Assembly (NCBI RefSeq): GCF_000158095.2
Contig: NZ_CM011002.1
Location: 1 to 64,000 of the forward strand
Direction of reading: 5' to 3'
DNA length: 64,000 nucleotides
Source of the DNA: Roseibium alexandrii DFL-11
GTDB lineage: Bacteria > Pseudomonadota > Alphaproteobacteria > Rhizobiales > Stappiaceae
Numbering within the stretch: position 1 is the stretch's first letter; every line of letters starts with the position of its first letter. Both the position numbers and the translations under genes were made by a program. This document shows, piece by piece, positions 1 to 8,154 of the stretch. The notes under the pieces were generated by a model. That model searched no databases. It saw only the letters and a program-made list of their open reading frames with translations, and had not been told where the DNA came from.

Positions 1-260
1 CTCATGGCGCTGTCGATGGATGCAGCACCCGGAACCGCTGTCACAAATCCGCCGCCCGCATCTGTGAGGTCGGGATCCTCCATGCCTTCCGGTGGCCGTG
101 CTCCAAGTCCGATCACACCATTTTCCGCCTGGAAGAAGACGTGCACTTCTTTCGGCAGGTAGTTTGCGACCATTGATGGCAGGCCAATCCCGAGATTGAC
201 CAGCGTGTCCGGCTGAATTTCCTGTGCAACCCGGCGGGCGATGATTTCCTTGGCATCCAT
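1..260 (-). CDS. CoA-transferase subunit B (AtoA-like), partial
   Basis: N-terminal 86 residues of the beta subunit of a family I CoA-transferase; the rest lies beyond the window's left edge. The translated start reads MDAKEIIARRVAQEI and includes the loop QAENG, in which Glu46 matches the catalytic glutamate of this family (it forms the glutamyl-CoA thioester). The ATG overlaps the stop of the upstream A-subunit gene by one base (TGATG), so the two subunits are translationally coupled and presumably form one heteromeric enzyme. Substrate (acetoacetate, 3-oxoadipate or succinate/3-oxoacid) cannot be decided from this fragment, so no symbol is given. Confidence 0.88.
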   Translation of the reverse strand, partial: MDAKEIIARRVAQEIQPDTLVNLGIGLPSMVANYLPKEVHVFFQAENGVIGLGARPPEGMEDPDLTDAGGGFVTAVPGAASIDSAM

Positions 261-913
261 CAGTGAGCCCTCTCCAACAGGTGATCCACGAGAATTCCCG
301 GGGTCTTGACGGAATCCGGCGAGATGACGCCGACCGGGACGATCGTCTGAGGTTCGGCAATCACGGTCGCACCGGCCATCGCCATGATCGGGTTGAAGTT
401 ATGCGCGGTCAGCGAATACTCGAGGTTGCCGACATAATCGGCCTGTTGCGCGGCAATCAGCGCAAAATCACCGCCAAGAGGTTCTTCCAGGAGATAGTTC
501 TTGCCGTTGACCGTAACGGTTTGCTTGCCGTCTTCGACCAATGTTCCGATGCCGGTGGGGGTCAGAATGCCGCCAAGTCCGACACCGGCAGCACGGATCC
601 GTTCCACCAGCGTGCCCTGAGGAACGAGATCCACCTCGATCTCACCGGAAATCATCTTTTGCTGTGTTTCAGGATTGAGGCCGATATGCGAAGCGATCAC
701 CTTGGACACACAGCCGGAGGTGACCAGCTTGCCGATGCCTTTACCCGGCATGGCCGTGTCGTTGGCGATCACAACCATGTCTTTGGCACCGCGGGCAACG
801 AGTGCATCGACAAGCCGGTGCGGTGTTCCCACACCCATAAAACCGCCGATCAGCAAAGAAGAGCCGTCCGGTATCATTTCGGCAGCTTCCGCCGCCTTGA
901 CCGCATGTTTCAT
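260..913 (-). CDS. CoA-transferase subunit A (AtoD-like)
   Basis: 217-residue alpha subunit of a family I CoA-transferase, which moves CoA between a short-chain acyl-CoA and a 3-oxoacid or acetate. Diagnostic features are the N-terminal glycine-rich loop IGGFMGVGTPHRLVDAL (about residues 22-38), the TPTGIGTLVEDGK segment and the central VNGKNYLLEEPL strand, all typical of AtoD/ScoA/PcaI. Length matches the family (about 215-235). It overlaps the B subunit gene by one base. The TetR gene lies 128 bases upstream on the same strand and could regulate it. The spacing of a purine-rich stretch (GGGGGC) before the ATG is acceptable but not ideal. Family assignment is firm; exact substrate is unknown. 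Confidence 0.92.
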   Translation of the reverse strand: MKHAVKAAEAAEMIPDGSSLLIGGFMGVGTPHRLVDALVARGAKDMVVIANDTAMPGKGIGKLVTSGCVSKVIASHIGLNPETQQKMISGEIEVDLVPQGTLVERIRAAGVGLGGILTPTGIGTLVEDGKQTVTVNGKNYLLEEPLGGDFALIAAQQADYVGNLEYSLTAHNFNPIMAMAGATVIAEPQTIVPVGVISPDSVKTPGILVDHLLERAH

Positions 914-1041
914 GAATGCGCCCCCGCGAGCCTGTTCAGTTGCTCGAAGATTACCGGTTTCGCCCGGCCTTGCAAATGAAGATTGTGCGACGCACCAGCG
1001 CTACTAGCCTGATTGATATGACAAGTCCGGGCTTGCGAGCG

Positions 1042-1626
1042 TCATGGTTGCTGGGACAAAGCATACAGAGACTGCGCTGCGCATTCGGCCGCAGACTGGA
1101 TCGAACTGCCATCGTGTCCCATGCGTGCCATGGCGTTGAGACCGAGTAGAACGGTCAGGACATAAGCTGCCAGATTGCGGGCGCGATCCAAAGAGAGGTC
1201 TGGATCGGTATGCAGCCGTTGTGTGAGCCGGGATTCCAACTGTGCCATACGCTCCGAAACGGCTTCCGACGCATCAACCCTGGACGTGCTTGTGCCTGCG
1301 GAGGACAGCAGTAAACACCCGCGGAACGGGTTCTCCGACATGAATCGGCCGACGTGCCGCAAGAAACTTGCAACGCCATCAACCGCTGTTACTGCCGGTT
1401 CCAGATTGGACAAGCCCGGTTCTGTGACACCCTTCCAGTATCGGTCCATCACGGTTTGGAAGACGTCGTCCTTGCTTCCGAAGGAAGCATAAAAACTGCC
1501 GCGCTTGATGCCGGCAGCCGACTGAAGGTCATCTACGGACGTCCCGCCATAGCCCTTTGTCCAGAACACGTCGACGAACGCGTCCATTGCGGCATCTTCA
1601 TCAAAACTCTTCGGTCTTCCTGCCAT
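1042..1626 (-). CDS. TetR/AcrR family transcriptional regulator
   Basis: 194-residue one-domain repressor of the TetR type. The N-terminal helix-turn-helix is clear: TSVDDLQSAAGIKRGSFYAS (about residues 29-48), followed by FGSKDDVF, the usual link to helix 4. The C-terminal part is a helical ligand-binding/dimerisation domain with no recognisable ligand signature. It starts 53 bases downstream of the AhpD-like gene and lies upstream of the CoA-transferase genes, all on the minus strand, so it may control either. The short gap to the AhpD-like gene contains an 8-bp GC hairpin (about 1647-1672) without a U-tract. The ligand is unknown. Confidence 0.88.
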   Translation of the reverse strand: MAGRPKSFDEDAAMDAFVDVFWTKGYGGTSVDDLQSAAGIKRGSFYASFGSKDDVFQTVMDRYWKGVTEPGLSNLEPAVTAVDGVASFLRHVGRFMSENPFRGCLLLSSAGTSTSRVDASEAVSERMAQLESRLTQRLHTDPDLSLDRARNLAAYVLTVLLGLNAMARMGHDGSSIQSAAECAAQSLYALSQQP

Positions 1627-1679
1627 GCCTAGTCATCAGGTTGCGGCCCGGCCGACAAAAATGCCGGCCGGGGACGGGG

Positions 1680-2249
1680 TTATTCTGCAGCTTCGCGCGC
1701 CGGCGGTGTCCATGCAAATTTTTCGAACACCTTGTCGACCGGCGTTTCTGCCAAGTGATTGACATAGTTCGACATGACCTTTTGGGCCAGCCCAAGAATG
1801 ATGTCGAGCACATTGCGTTTGGTGAAGCCGGCATCAAGGAAGGTTTGAACATCGGCGTCACTGACATTCCCGCGCTGACGCACCACCTTCAGCGTGAAAT
1901 CGCGAAGGGATTCCAGGCGCGGATCCGCCAGTGGTGTGTTGTCGCGCAGCGCATCAATCACGTCCTGCGGCACTTTTTGCATGTGTGCAATTCCAGTGTG
2001 CGCCGGTACACAATAGTGGCACTCGTGCTCGACGTTGATGGTCAGCCAGACAACGTTTTGTTCGACCGTTGAGAGACTGGTCTGCTGGAACAGCTCATGA
2101 AGCTTTTGATAGGCCTCAAGGTGTTGTGGCGACTCAGACATCACTGCGTGCAGGCCCGGGATCCGGCCAAATGCCTTTTCAGATCTTTCCAGAAGTTCAG
2201 CGCCGCCTTCCGGCGCAGTTTCCTTGGTGTGCAATTGAAAGTCAGTCAT
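1680..2249 (-). CDS. Carboxymuconolactone decarboxylase / AhpD-like protein
   Basis: About 189 residues. The motif HECHYCVPAHTG (around residues 82-93) carries the CxxC-xxx-H arrangement of AhpD-type alkylhydroperoxidases, in which two cysteines and a histidine reduce peroxides. This argues for a redox role rather than true gamma-carboxymuconolactone decarboxylation. I chose the ATG at 2249 because GGAG sits six bases before it; an upstream in-frame ATG overlaps this ribosome-binding site. It is the first gene of a probable minus-strand unit with the TetR gene, a common pairing in which the regulator senses the stress or substrate handled by the enzyme. The physiological substrate is unknown. 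Confidence 0.85.
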   Translation of the reverse strand: MTDFQLHTKETAPEGGAELLERSEKAFGRIPGLHAVMSESPQHLEAYQKLHELFQQTSLSTVEQNVVWLTINVEHECHYCVPAHTGIAHMQKVPQDVIDALRDNTPLADPRLESLRDFTLKVVRQRGNVSDADVQTFLDAGFTKRNVLDIILGLAQKVMSNYVNHLAETPVDKVFEKFAWTPPAREAAE

Positions 2250-2396
2250 TGAATTCTCCATCGGGTGGCGCGATTGCCAAACCACAGATAGGTATTCTGT
2301 ACTTAGTAGTCAAAAATAAATCCAACGCGGGAAAGGGCAGAAATCCGAGCATTTGTCCGGCGCTCTCAAAAACGTGTCCAGGTCTTGAAAATGCGT

Positions 2397-2545
2397 GAGG
2401 AAAGATAGGCGGTCCAATCCCAAAGATGCTGCTGGGTTCGGTGTGCCATGGACCTGTCTTGAGTGCCAGGCGCCGGGTAACACCCGGTGAGGGTGACCTT
2501 TTAGAAGGTGCGGAAGAAGGCACGCGGACTCGGTATATGAGTCCG
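2397..2545 (+). ncRNA. Possible RNase P RNA-like fragment or related small RNA
   Basis: Within the 463-base stretch between the AhpD-like gene and the DUF2339 gene, 2470-2500 matches 5687-5717 of rnpB at 27 of 31 positions without gaps. All four differences are transitions, and the six-pair P9 hairpin is kept with one G-U pair. GAGGAAAG, the core of conserved region I, occurs upstream at 2397-2404, and CCATGGA at 2446-2452 corresponds to the same motif in rnpB. A CGGACTC/GAGTCCG hairpin (2525-2545) follows, with T-rich sequence from 2563. No counterpart of the 3' conserved regions or of the closing P1 helix is visible, so this is not a full RNase P RNA. It could be a decayed partial duplication or a small RNA that borrowed the module. 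The rest of the gap is AT-rich with no gene seen. Confidence 0.35.
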
Positions 2546-2712
2546 CCATGATCTTCGGAACGTTTTTAATTTATTGTTTTTGAAAGGCTTTTGTTAAAGT
2601 GAAAAATTGTAGCTTGATGTGAAAGATCAACCTTTGCGGGAATTCATCTTTCGCTTGACCTCCCATTAAGGTGTGGCAGCGTGAGTACGATTCGAATGCA
2701 GGAAGGGCTGTT

Positions 2713-5535
2713 TTGGATTTGTTGTTTGTAGTTATCGGTCTTGTTGTTTTTTTCATTGCCCTGGTTTTGCCCGTTGCACTCTTGGCTAGGGTGTCCCGTG
2801 TTGAACGTCAAGTCTCAACGCTCTTGCAGGATTTTCATAAGATGCATGCCGAGCTTGCAAGTCTGAAGGCGGTCTTTGCAGATAAAAGCGCATCTCCAGA
2901 TACAGATACAGATGCGGCTGAGGCGAGTGACACCGCAGACCGCAGAAAATCGGCTGCGCGTCCGTCAGGTGCTTTAGAGGAGGCTGATGAACCTCAATCG
3001 CCAAACATGGATTTCCAAATTGGGCCTTGGCGCGCGGAAAAACCTACAAAAGCAACGGGCATTTCCGAGGAAGAGAAAACAGTGCCGTCTGTCGCGGCAA
3101 GTGTTTCGGAAGCCGAGCCGCAGGCATCTGCCAGTATCGTAAAGGAACAAACAATTGGCGCGCGATGGAGCATTTGGGTTGGCGGTGTAACGCTGGCTAT
3201 TGGTGGCATTTTCCTGGTCAAATACGCGGTGGACCATGGCGTTCTCGGGCCCCTTCCTCGCATTCTTATTGGGGCTCTGCTCGGCATGGTGCTTCTTGTC
3301 GGCGGTGAGTGGAGCCGGCGGCAACCGCGGCGTTTCAAAGTACCGGGATATGACAATGCCAACATCCCGGCGACGCTCACCGCTTCAGGTACACTTGTTC
3401 TGTTTGGATCCGTCTTTGCTGCTCATGCGCTTTACGGATTGATCGGATCATTTGCAGCATTTGTGCTTCTTGGCCTTCTCGCGTTTTCAGCAATGCTGAC
3501 AGCACTGCTTCATGGCCCGGCACTGGCAACATTGGGGCTGCTCGGCAGTTATGTGGTGCCGTTTCTTATCAGCTCTCGGTCCAGCGATATTCTGCCGTTG
3601 GTTATTTATGTTCTTGCTGTTTCTGCGGCGGCTGTTGCCATCGGGCGGTTTCGCAGCTGGCTCTGGTTTGCTGGGGCTGCGGTAGGAGGCCTGTTTCTCT
3701 ATGCCGGCCTTATGGAAGTGAGCGCGGGCCCGGGTGAAAGGCTGTTACTAAACATCTTTTTCGCCGGAGCGCTGATGATTGTTTATGGCGGTTTCGTTTG
3801 GCGGGTTCATGCCGTAGATCCCGCTCATCCGATGCCAGTTGACCGCGCGGCGACTGTGGCATTATCCATCTTTGCGTTGCCTATGCTCGGACAGATGCAA
3901 TTTCAGCATTCTGTAAGCGCCAGCGGGTTTGAAGTGGCCATGCTGCTGCTTCTGCCGTTCGCTCTTGCCTACGTTCATACCGCACTTCGTTACGCAATAT
4001 TTGTTCCGCTGATATGTGCTCTCATCCATGTTTTTCAGTTTCAGGCAGAGCTGGACATTACAGCTTTGATGGATGGTGCAGATGGTCTGGCGCGAGTGAT
4101 ATCGCCGCTGCCGTCTGAAGCAACGGACGCCCTGATCGAATTTGTCAGCTTTGTTCTGTTTTTCGGTGTTCTCGTTTTCCTTTTGGGCATTTTGGGTTCC
4201 GCGCGGAGCGCGGGGCGGGCTGTGATTGCAAGTGGTGCTGTTTTGGCCACATCCGGGCTCTTCGCAATTGCGTACTTGCGCATTGAATCCTGGCAGGTCT
4301 CAATCACCTTCGCGGCATTGTCGCTGGCTCTCGGGTTGCTTTATTTCGCAATCGCCGAACGGTACAAAGATGAGCTCTCCAACGCCTTGGGCGGGACGGA
4401 ATGCCTGTCCGCGTGGCTTATAGGGGGGCTGTTTGCCTTCACGTTCTCAGCAACGTTGGCCTTCGAAAAAGCCGCGCTTACAGTCGCGCTGGGTTTGCTG
4501 GTACCGGCTGTAATGCTCGCTTATCTGCGGTATCCCTTGCCGCAATTGCGAGTTCTAACGCCGCTCGCCGTCATTCCGTATGCGCTTCGGCTTCAATGGG
4601 ACCCTTTCATCGTCGTTGATACCCTTGGAACAACACCGGTCTTCAACGCTCTCCTTTACGGTTATGGGGTCCCGTGCGCTGGATTTATCGTCTCGGCTGT
4701 CGTGATGACCACAAAAAAACAGGACCGCTGGTCCGAAGCGATGCAGGCTATTGCGATTTTCGCCTTGGCATTGACCCTATCGATGCTGTCGCTTCATGCA
4801 GTTGATCCGATGTTCCGGTTCGGTGATCCGGGGACTCGTTTCCAAGGATCTGCTATGCTGATTTTGGTCGGCGCCGGTTTGTCGCTGGCGTTGACATGCT
4901 TCCTGCCGGGAAAACGGCAGTCGGTGCTGGAAGCCATGGCTATGGCGTTGAGTGTCGGCGGTATGGTGATTGGCGGTTACTCGCTGTTTTTGATCAACAA
5001 TCCGGTGCTGACTGGCCAGTCTGTTGGTACAGGTGTGATCATCAACTGGGTGACCTTTGCTTACGGGGTGCCCTGCATCCTTTTTGGGCTTCTGTCACTC
5101 GCGTCAAGAGGCTGCCGTCCCAGCTGGTACACAAAGACTGTGTTTGTGTTTGCCGTTCTGTTCGGTTTCTTCTTTATCAATCTGACCATACGCAACAGCT
5201 TCAGCCCAGACGATTTGACCACTGCGCCAATCCGGGATCTGGAGCAATACGTCTATTCCTTGGTCTGGCTGTCGATCGGAGTTCTCTGCCTTCTGGCCGG
5301 CCTCAAGTTGGACCAGCTGCGCGTGCGTCAGGCGTCGGGCGGGATCATTGCGGTTGTTGTATTCAAAGTTTTCCTGATCGATATGTCCGCGCTTGAAGGG
5401 GTTCTTCGGGCTATGTCCTTTATTGGACTTGGTTTGACGCTCATCGGAATCGGATATCTGTACCAGCGCATGATTTTGAGAACCTCGGCTTTACAGCCAG
5501 AAACAGACCCGGCTGATGAAACAGCTTTGAGGTAG
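2713..5535 (+). CDS. DUF2339 polytopic membrane protein
   Basis: About 940 residues, matching the large DUF2339 family of inner-membrane proteins of unknown function. The N-terminus is one hydrophobic helix (LLFVVIGLVVFFIALVLPV), then a charged, partly coiled region with an acidic, low-complexity stretch to about residue 150, then more than twenty hydrophobic segments running to the C-terminus. I prefer the TTG at 2713: AGGAAGGG lies five bases upstream and the resulting start MDLLFVVIGL is typical of the family. An in-frame GTG at 2671 would add 14 residues and lacks a good ribosome-binding site. The gene stands alone, with AT-rich DNA upstream and rnpB 75 bases downstream. Function cannot be inferred from context. 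Confidence 0.85.
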   Translation: MDLLFVVIGLVVFFIALVLPVALLARVSRVERQVSTLLQDFHKMHAELASLKAVFADKSASPDTDTDAAEASDTADRRKSAARPSGALEEADEPQSPNMDFQIGPWRAEKPTKATGISEEEKTVPSVAASVSEAEPQASASIVKEQTIGARWSIWVGGVTLAIGGIFLVKYAVDHGVLGPLPRILIGALLGMVLLVGGEWSRRQPRRFKVPGYDNANIPATLTASGTLVLFGSVFAAHALYGLIGSFAAFVLLGLLAFSAMLTALLHGPALATLGLLGSYVVPFLISSRSSDILPLVIYVLAVSAAAVAIGRFRSWLWFAGAAVGGLFLYAGLMEVSAGPGERLLLNIFFAGALMIVYGGFVWRVHAVDPAHPMPVDRAATVALSIFALPMLGQMQFQHSVSASGFEVAMLLLLPFALAYVHTALRYAIFVPLICALIHVFQFQAELDITALMDGADGLARVISPLPSEATDALIEFVSFVLFFGVLVFLLGILGSARSAGRAVIASGAVLATSGLFAIAYLRIESWQVSITFAALSLALGLLYFAIAERYKDELSNALGGTECLSAWLIGGLFAFTFSATLAFEKAALTVALGLLVPAVMLAYLRYPLPQLRVLTPLAVIPYALRLQWDPFIVVDTLGTTPVFNALLYGYGVPCAGFIVSAVVMTTKKQDRWSEAMQAIAIFALALTLSMLSLHAVDPMFRFGDPGTRFQGSAMLILVGAGLSLALTCFLPGKRQSVLEAMAMALSVGGMVIGGYSLFLINNPVLTGQSVGTGVIINWVTFAYGVPCILFGLLSLASRGCRPSWYTKTVFVFAVLFGFFFINLTIRNSFSPDDLTTAPIRDLEQYVYSLVWLSIGVLCLLAGLKLDQLRVRQASGGIIAVVVFKVFLIDMSALEGVLRAMSFIGLGLTLIGIGYLYQRMILRTSALQPETDPADETALR

Positions 5536-5573
5536 CTTTCGCACAGGGAAATAAACAGAACCGGATGCTCAGC

Positions 5574-5601
5574 TTGACCTTGTTTTAAAAGCAACTTAAG
5601 T
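5574..5601 (+). promoter_or_regulatory. Putative rnpB promoter
   Basis: TTGACC (5574-5579) and TTAAGT (5596-5601) are separated by 16 bases and place a transcription start about 9 bases downstream, at the predicted 5' end of RNase P RNA (5610). This is a reasonable sigma-70 type promoter by spacing and -35 match; the -10 match is weak. Confidence 0.45.
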
Positions 5602-5609
5602 CCCGGAGC

Positions 5610-6021
5610 GCCAGTCGGCCGGACAGCCGCTGCCGCAAGTGCCGAAAGGCCGCGGGGGAGGAAAGTCCGGGCTCCATGGAGACACGGTGCCGGGTAACGC
5701 CCGGCGAGGGCGACCTTAGGGAAAGTGCCACAGAAAGCAAACCGCTCCGGCTTTGCCGGGGTAAGGGTGAAAGGGTGGGGTAAGAGCCCACCGCGCCTCT
5801 GGTAACAGCGGCGGCACGGTAAACCCCACCGGGAGCAAGACCGAATAGGGACAACGCGGACCCTGGAGCAATCCAGGGCCCAGGCCGGTTTCCAGGCCAG
5901 TTGTCCGGGTTGGTTGCGTGAGGCGTCTGGCAACAGACGTCCCAGATGAATGGCTGTCACGTCCGCGCAGATCTTCGGATTGGCGTGGGCCATACAGAAC
6001 CCGGCTTATAGGCCGACTGGC
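5610..6021 (+). ncRNA. rnpB: RNase P RNA, bacterial type A
   Basis: Catalytic RNA that removes 5' leaders from precursor tRNAs. The ends are defined by the P1 helix: GCCAGTCGGCC at 5610-5620 pairs perfectly with GGCCGACTGGC at 6011-6021. Conserved region I (GAGGAAAGTCCGGGCTCC) is at about 5658-5675, the P9 hairpin GCCGGGTAACGCCCGGC at 5689-5705, the AGTGCCACAGAAA region near 5724-5736, the AGATGAATGGCTG segment near 5944-5956, and the hallmark 3' motif AGAACCCGGCTTATAG just before the closing helix. Length, about 412 nt, is normal for alphaproteobacteria. It is transcribed toward the minus-strand monooxygenase gene, and no strong U-tract terminator is visible after it. Confidence 0.97.
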
Positions 6022-6035
6022 ATTATTCCTTCACT

Positions 6036-7523
6036 CTATCCAGCCATATATTGCGGCGTGCTGGCGAGATACCCGCCATAGGCGTTCGCATTCGGATAGG
6101 AGAACTGTTCGGCGAGTGGATTGGATCGTTTGGTTTTTGTGGCGCCCATATCCGCCAGCAGCTCATCAAAATGACGGAAGTGGAAGGGGGCGGAACACAG
6201 GCCTCCATAGACCTGGGCTGCGGGCCGCTCCTTGCGCCGCCAGTCGAGCATCATGTCGATGTTTTGCTGCATCTCCTTGTCAGTTGGTTGATTTGCGAGC
6301 TGACCGTCTGCGAAGCGCACCAGCCAATTCGCAATCATTTCCGCCGACAGGATTGTGCAGAAACTGGAGTTGAAACCGACAAAGCCCATGTCGGGCAGAT
6401 CCGGGTTCACCGACAAGCGATAGACACGGTATTGACCATCCGGTTCGATCAGTTTGTCCTGATATTCTTTGGCGAGGTACGGCACGCCCAGTTTCCAGCC
6501 AACAGCAAGAACCGAAACATCACAGGGCACCCGGTCTCCGGTAGTCAGCACCGCTTGGCCGTTTTCGTAGTGGTCGATGGTTCCCCGGACCGGTTTGATC
6601 GTCCCGGCCTCGAAACCTTCGAACAGACCGGGCGTCACGATCGGCAAGGAGCAGGAGGCGTCCTTCTCGATCGGCACGTCTGGCACCATGTCCCACTTCT
6701 TCAGCTTCAGCTGTGTTTTGAGCATGATTTCCAATCCGCGGAAATTTGCCCAGATAAGTGGCTTGAACAACGTGGAGAGGATCTTGCCGGTGATCGACGG
6801 GCTCCAGCCGTTGAATTGCAGTTCCTGCGCCCGCATGTACAACAGCCGCTTGAAGTTGATGCCACCGATGAAATACGGCACACGCCAAACGGGCTCCCGG
6901 TAGACCAGGGTGACCGATTTCGCCCCGTTTTTGGCTGTATTGACCGCAATATCCGTGGCTGATTTCGAACCGCCAAGCACGACCACGTTTTTGCCGGTCG
7001 CAAGGCTGCTGTCGGTATAGTCCGAACTGTGCATGACCTGCCCGCCAGCCTGAACAAACGCCTCCTGTCCCGGATGGGAGATGATGTTTTTGTCCGAGAA
7101 CTGTCCCGTACACACCGCGACAAAGTCGAAATCCTGGGTCCAGGCCTTGTCCGCAGTCTCCAGGGTGAGTGTCCAACCCGGTTGGCCGTCTGACCGCCGG
7201 TCCATGGATAGGACAGTTGTGTTCAGCCGAAAGAGGCGCGCCAGATTGTGTTTCTTCGCATAGGCATGAACATAGGCATGAACCTGAGGACCCTTCGGCC
7301 ACTCCGGATAATCGTCCGGCATGGGCAGATCGGTGAACCGGTAAAGATCCTTTGGCGATTGGGTCTGCACATCCGGATAGGACCGGGACAGCTCCCAGAC
7401 GCCGCCGAAATCGTGACGTCGTTCAAACCCGAGAACACGGTGGCCGCGTTCGTCGAAGGCTTTGGCAGCCGCAAGGCCGCTCACGCCGCCACCAATGACG
7501 GCGACTGTTTTCCGTTTTGTCAT
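6036..7523 (-). CDS. Flavin-containing monooxygenase (FMO/BVMO-like)
   Basis: 495 residues. Two Rossmann motifs are visible: VAVIGGGVSGLAAAKAF at residues 8-24 (FAD) and VVVLGGSKSATDIAVN near the middle (NADPH). Between them GGQVMHSSDY matches the FMO fingerprint GxxxHxxxY, although the usual phenylalanine before it is alanine here. Such enzymes use NADPH and O2 to oxygenate soft nucleophiles or ketones. The ATG has GGAGGGG upstream. The gene follows a cupin gene by 26 bases, and the two form an operon divergent from an AraC regulator, which suggests an inducible catabolic or detoxifying step. Whether it does N/S-oxygenation or Baeyer-Villiger oxidation cannot be told. Confidence 0.88.
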   Translation of the reverse strand: MTKRKTVAVIGGGVSGLAAAKAFDERGHRVLGFERRHDFGGVWELSRSYPDVQTQSPKDLYRFTDLPMPDDYPEWPKGPQVHAYVHAYAKKHNLARLFRLNTTVLSMDRRSDGQPGWTLTLETADKAWTQDFDFVAVCTGQFSDKNIISHPGQEAFVQAGGQVMHSSDYTDSSLATGKNVVVLGGSKSATDIAVNTAKNGAKSVTLVYREPVWRVPYFIGGINFKRLLYMRAQELQFNGWSPSITGKILSTLFKPLIWANFRGLEIMLKTQLKLKKWDMVPDVPIEKDASCSLPIVTPGLFEGFEAGTIKPVRGTIDHYENGQAVLTTGDRVPCDVSVLAVGWKLGVPYLAKEYQDKLIEPDGQYRVYRLSVNPDLPDMGFVGFNSSFCTILSAEMIANWLVRFADGQLANQPTDKEMQQNIDMMLDWRRKERPAAQVYGGLCSAPFHFRHFDELLADMGATKTKRSNPLAEQFSYPNANAYGGYLASTPQYMAG

Positions 7524-7549
7524 GTCTTCCCCTCCAGAATGCGCGGCGA

Positions 7550-7996
7550 TCAGGCCTGATCGGGCGGAGGCAGGAAATCGACTTCGTGCAGGGCAGATAG
7601 GCGCACGAGTTCTTCCGGATCCGTGACACCGTTTAAGGCACCAAACAAATCGAAGAGCTTTCGCGCTGGCGCGACGCCGAAGACGCAGGTCGCGGTCTTG
7701 CCGGACCGATTGAAGATACCGTGGGCTTCGCCCATGGGCATGCGCACCGTGTCGCCTGGACCTGCCTTATGGACGTTGCCACCCATTTCGACCTCCAGTT
7801 CCCCCTCCAGCATGACGATCCATTCGTCTTGGGTCGGGTGGATGTGCGGCGGTACGAACGTGTCCGCCGGCACCACGGCATGCCAGATGAAGGCGTTGGT
7901 GCTATGGACCTTGGGTGTGTAAGTGTGGCCAACGACGTTCCAGCTGATGCCGTCGAGCCCGTCTTTGGATGCGGTGATCCCGGCTCCGTTTTGCAT
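7550..7996 (-). CDS. Cupin domain protein
   Basis: 148-residue single-domain cupin. Motif 1 is PPHIHPTQDEWIVMLEG, giving the HxH and glutamate metal ligands, and motif 2 is GDTVRMPMGEAHGIFN with the third histidine, so a metal-binding site is probably intact. The ATG at 7996 is preceded by AGAGGGG; an upstream in-frame ATG would add seven residues without a good ribosome-binding site. It is first in an operon with the flavin monooxygenase. A role as a metal-dependent dioxygenase, isomerase or sensor for the same substrate is an inference from that pairing. Confidence 0.86.
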   Translation of the reverse strand: MQNGAGITASKDGLDGISWNVVGHTYTPKVHSTNAFIWHAVVPADTFVPPHIHPTQDEWIVMLEGELEVEMGGNVHKAGPGDTVRMPMGEAHGIFNRSGKTATCVFGVAPARKLFDLFGALNGVTDPEELVRLSALHEVDFLPPPDQA

Positions 7997-8154
7997 TTTG
8001 TGTCCCCTCTCTTTCAAGACAGGATCAGGCTAACGCTGAAAGTCCCGGACATTTTATCCAGATTGCGAAATTAGTTTGATGGGAGCTGCGAAATGCCGCA
8101 TTGCAGCAGCGAGAACGCTTGATCCTGCGGTAAAGCCGGAGGCATCATTCGGAT

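Noticed and set aside
263..979. Long plus-strand open frame antisense to the CoA-transferase A gene
   Set aside because: Composition is Arg/His/Asp rich with no domain, typical of a high-GC shadow frame; the minus-strand gene is clearly real.
5328..5993. Minus-strand open frame across the rnpB locus
   Set aside because: It overlaps the structured RNase P RNA; the SPSPGVTR peptide is a known type of artefact from this RNA.
6051..6962. 303-codon plus-strand frame opposite the flavin monooxygenase
   Set aside because: Shadow of a well-supported enzyme; no ribosome-binding site or recognisable domain.
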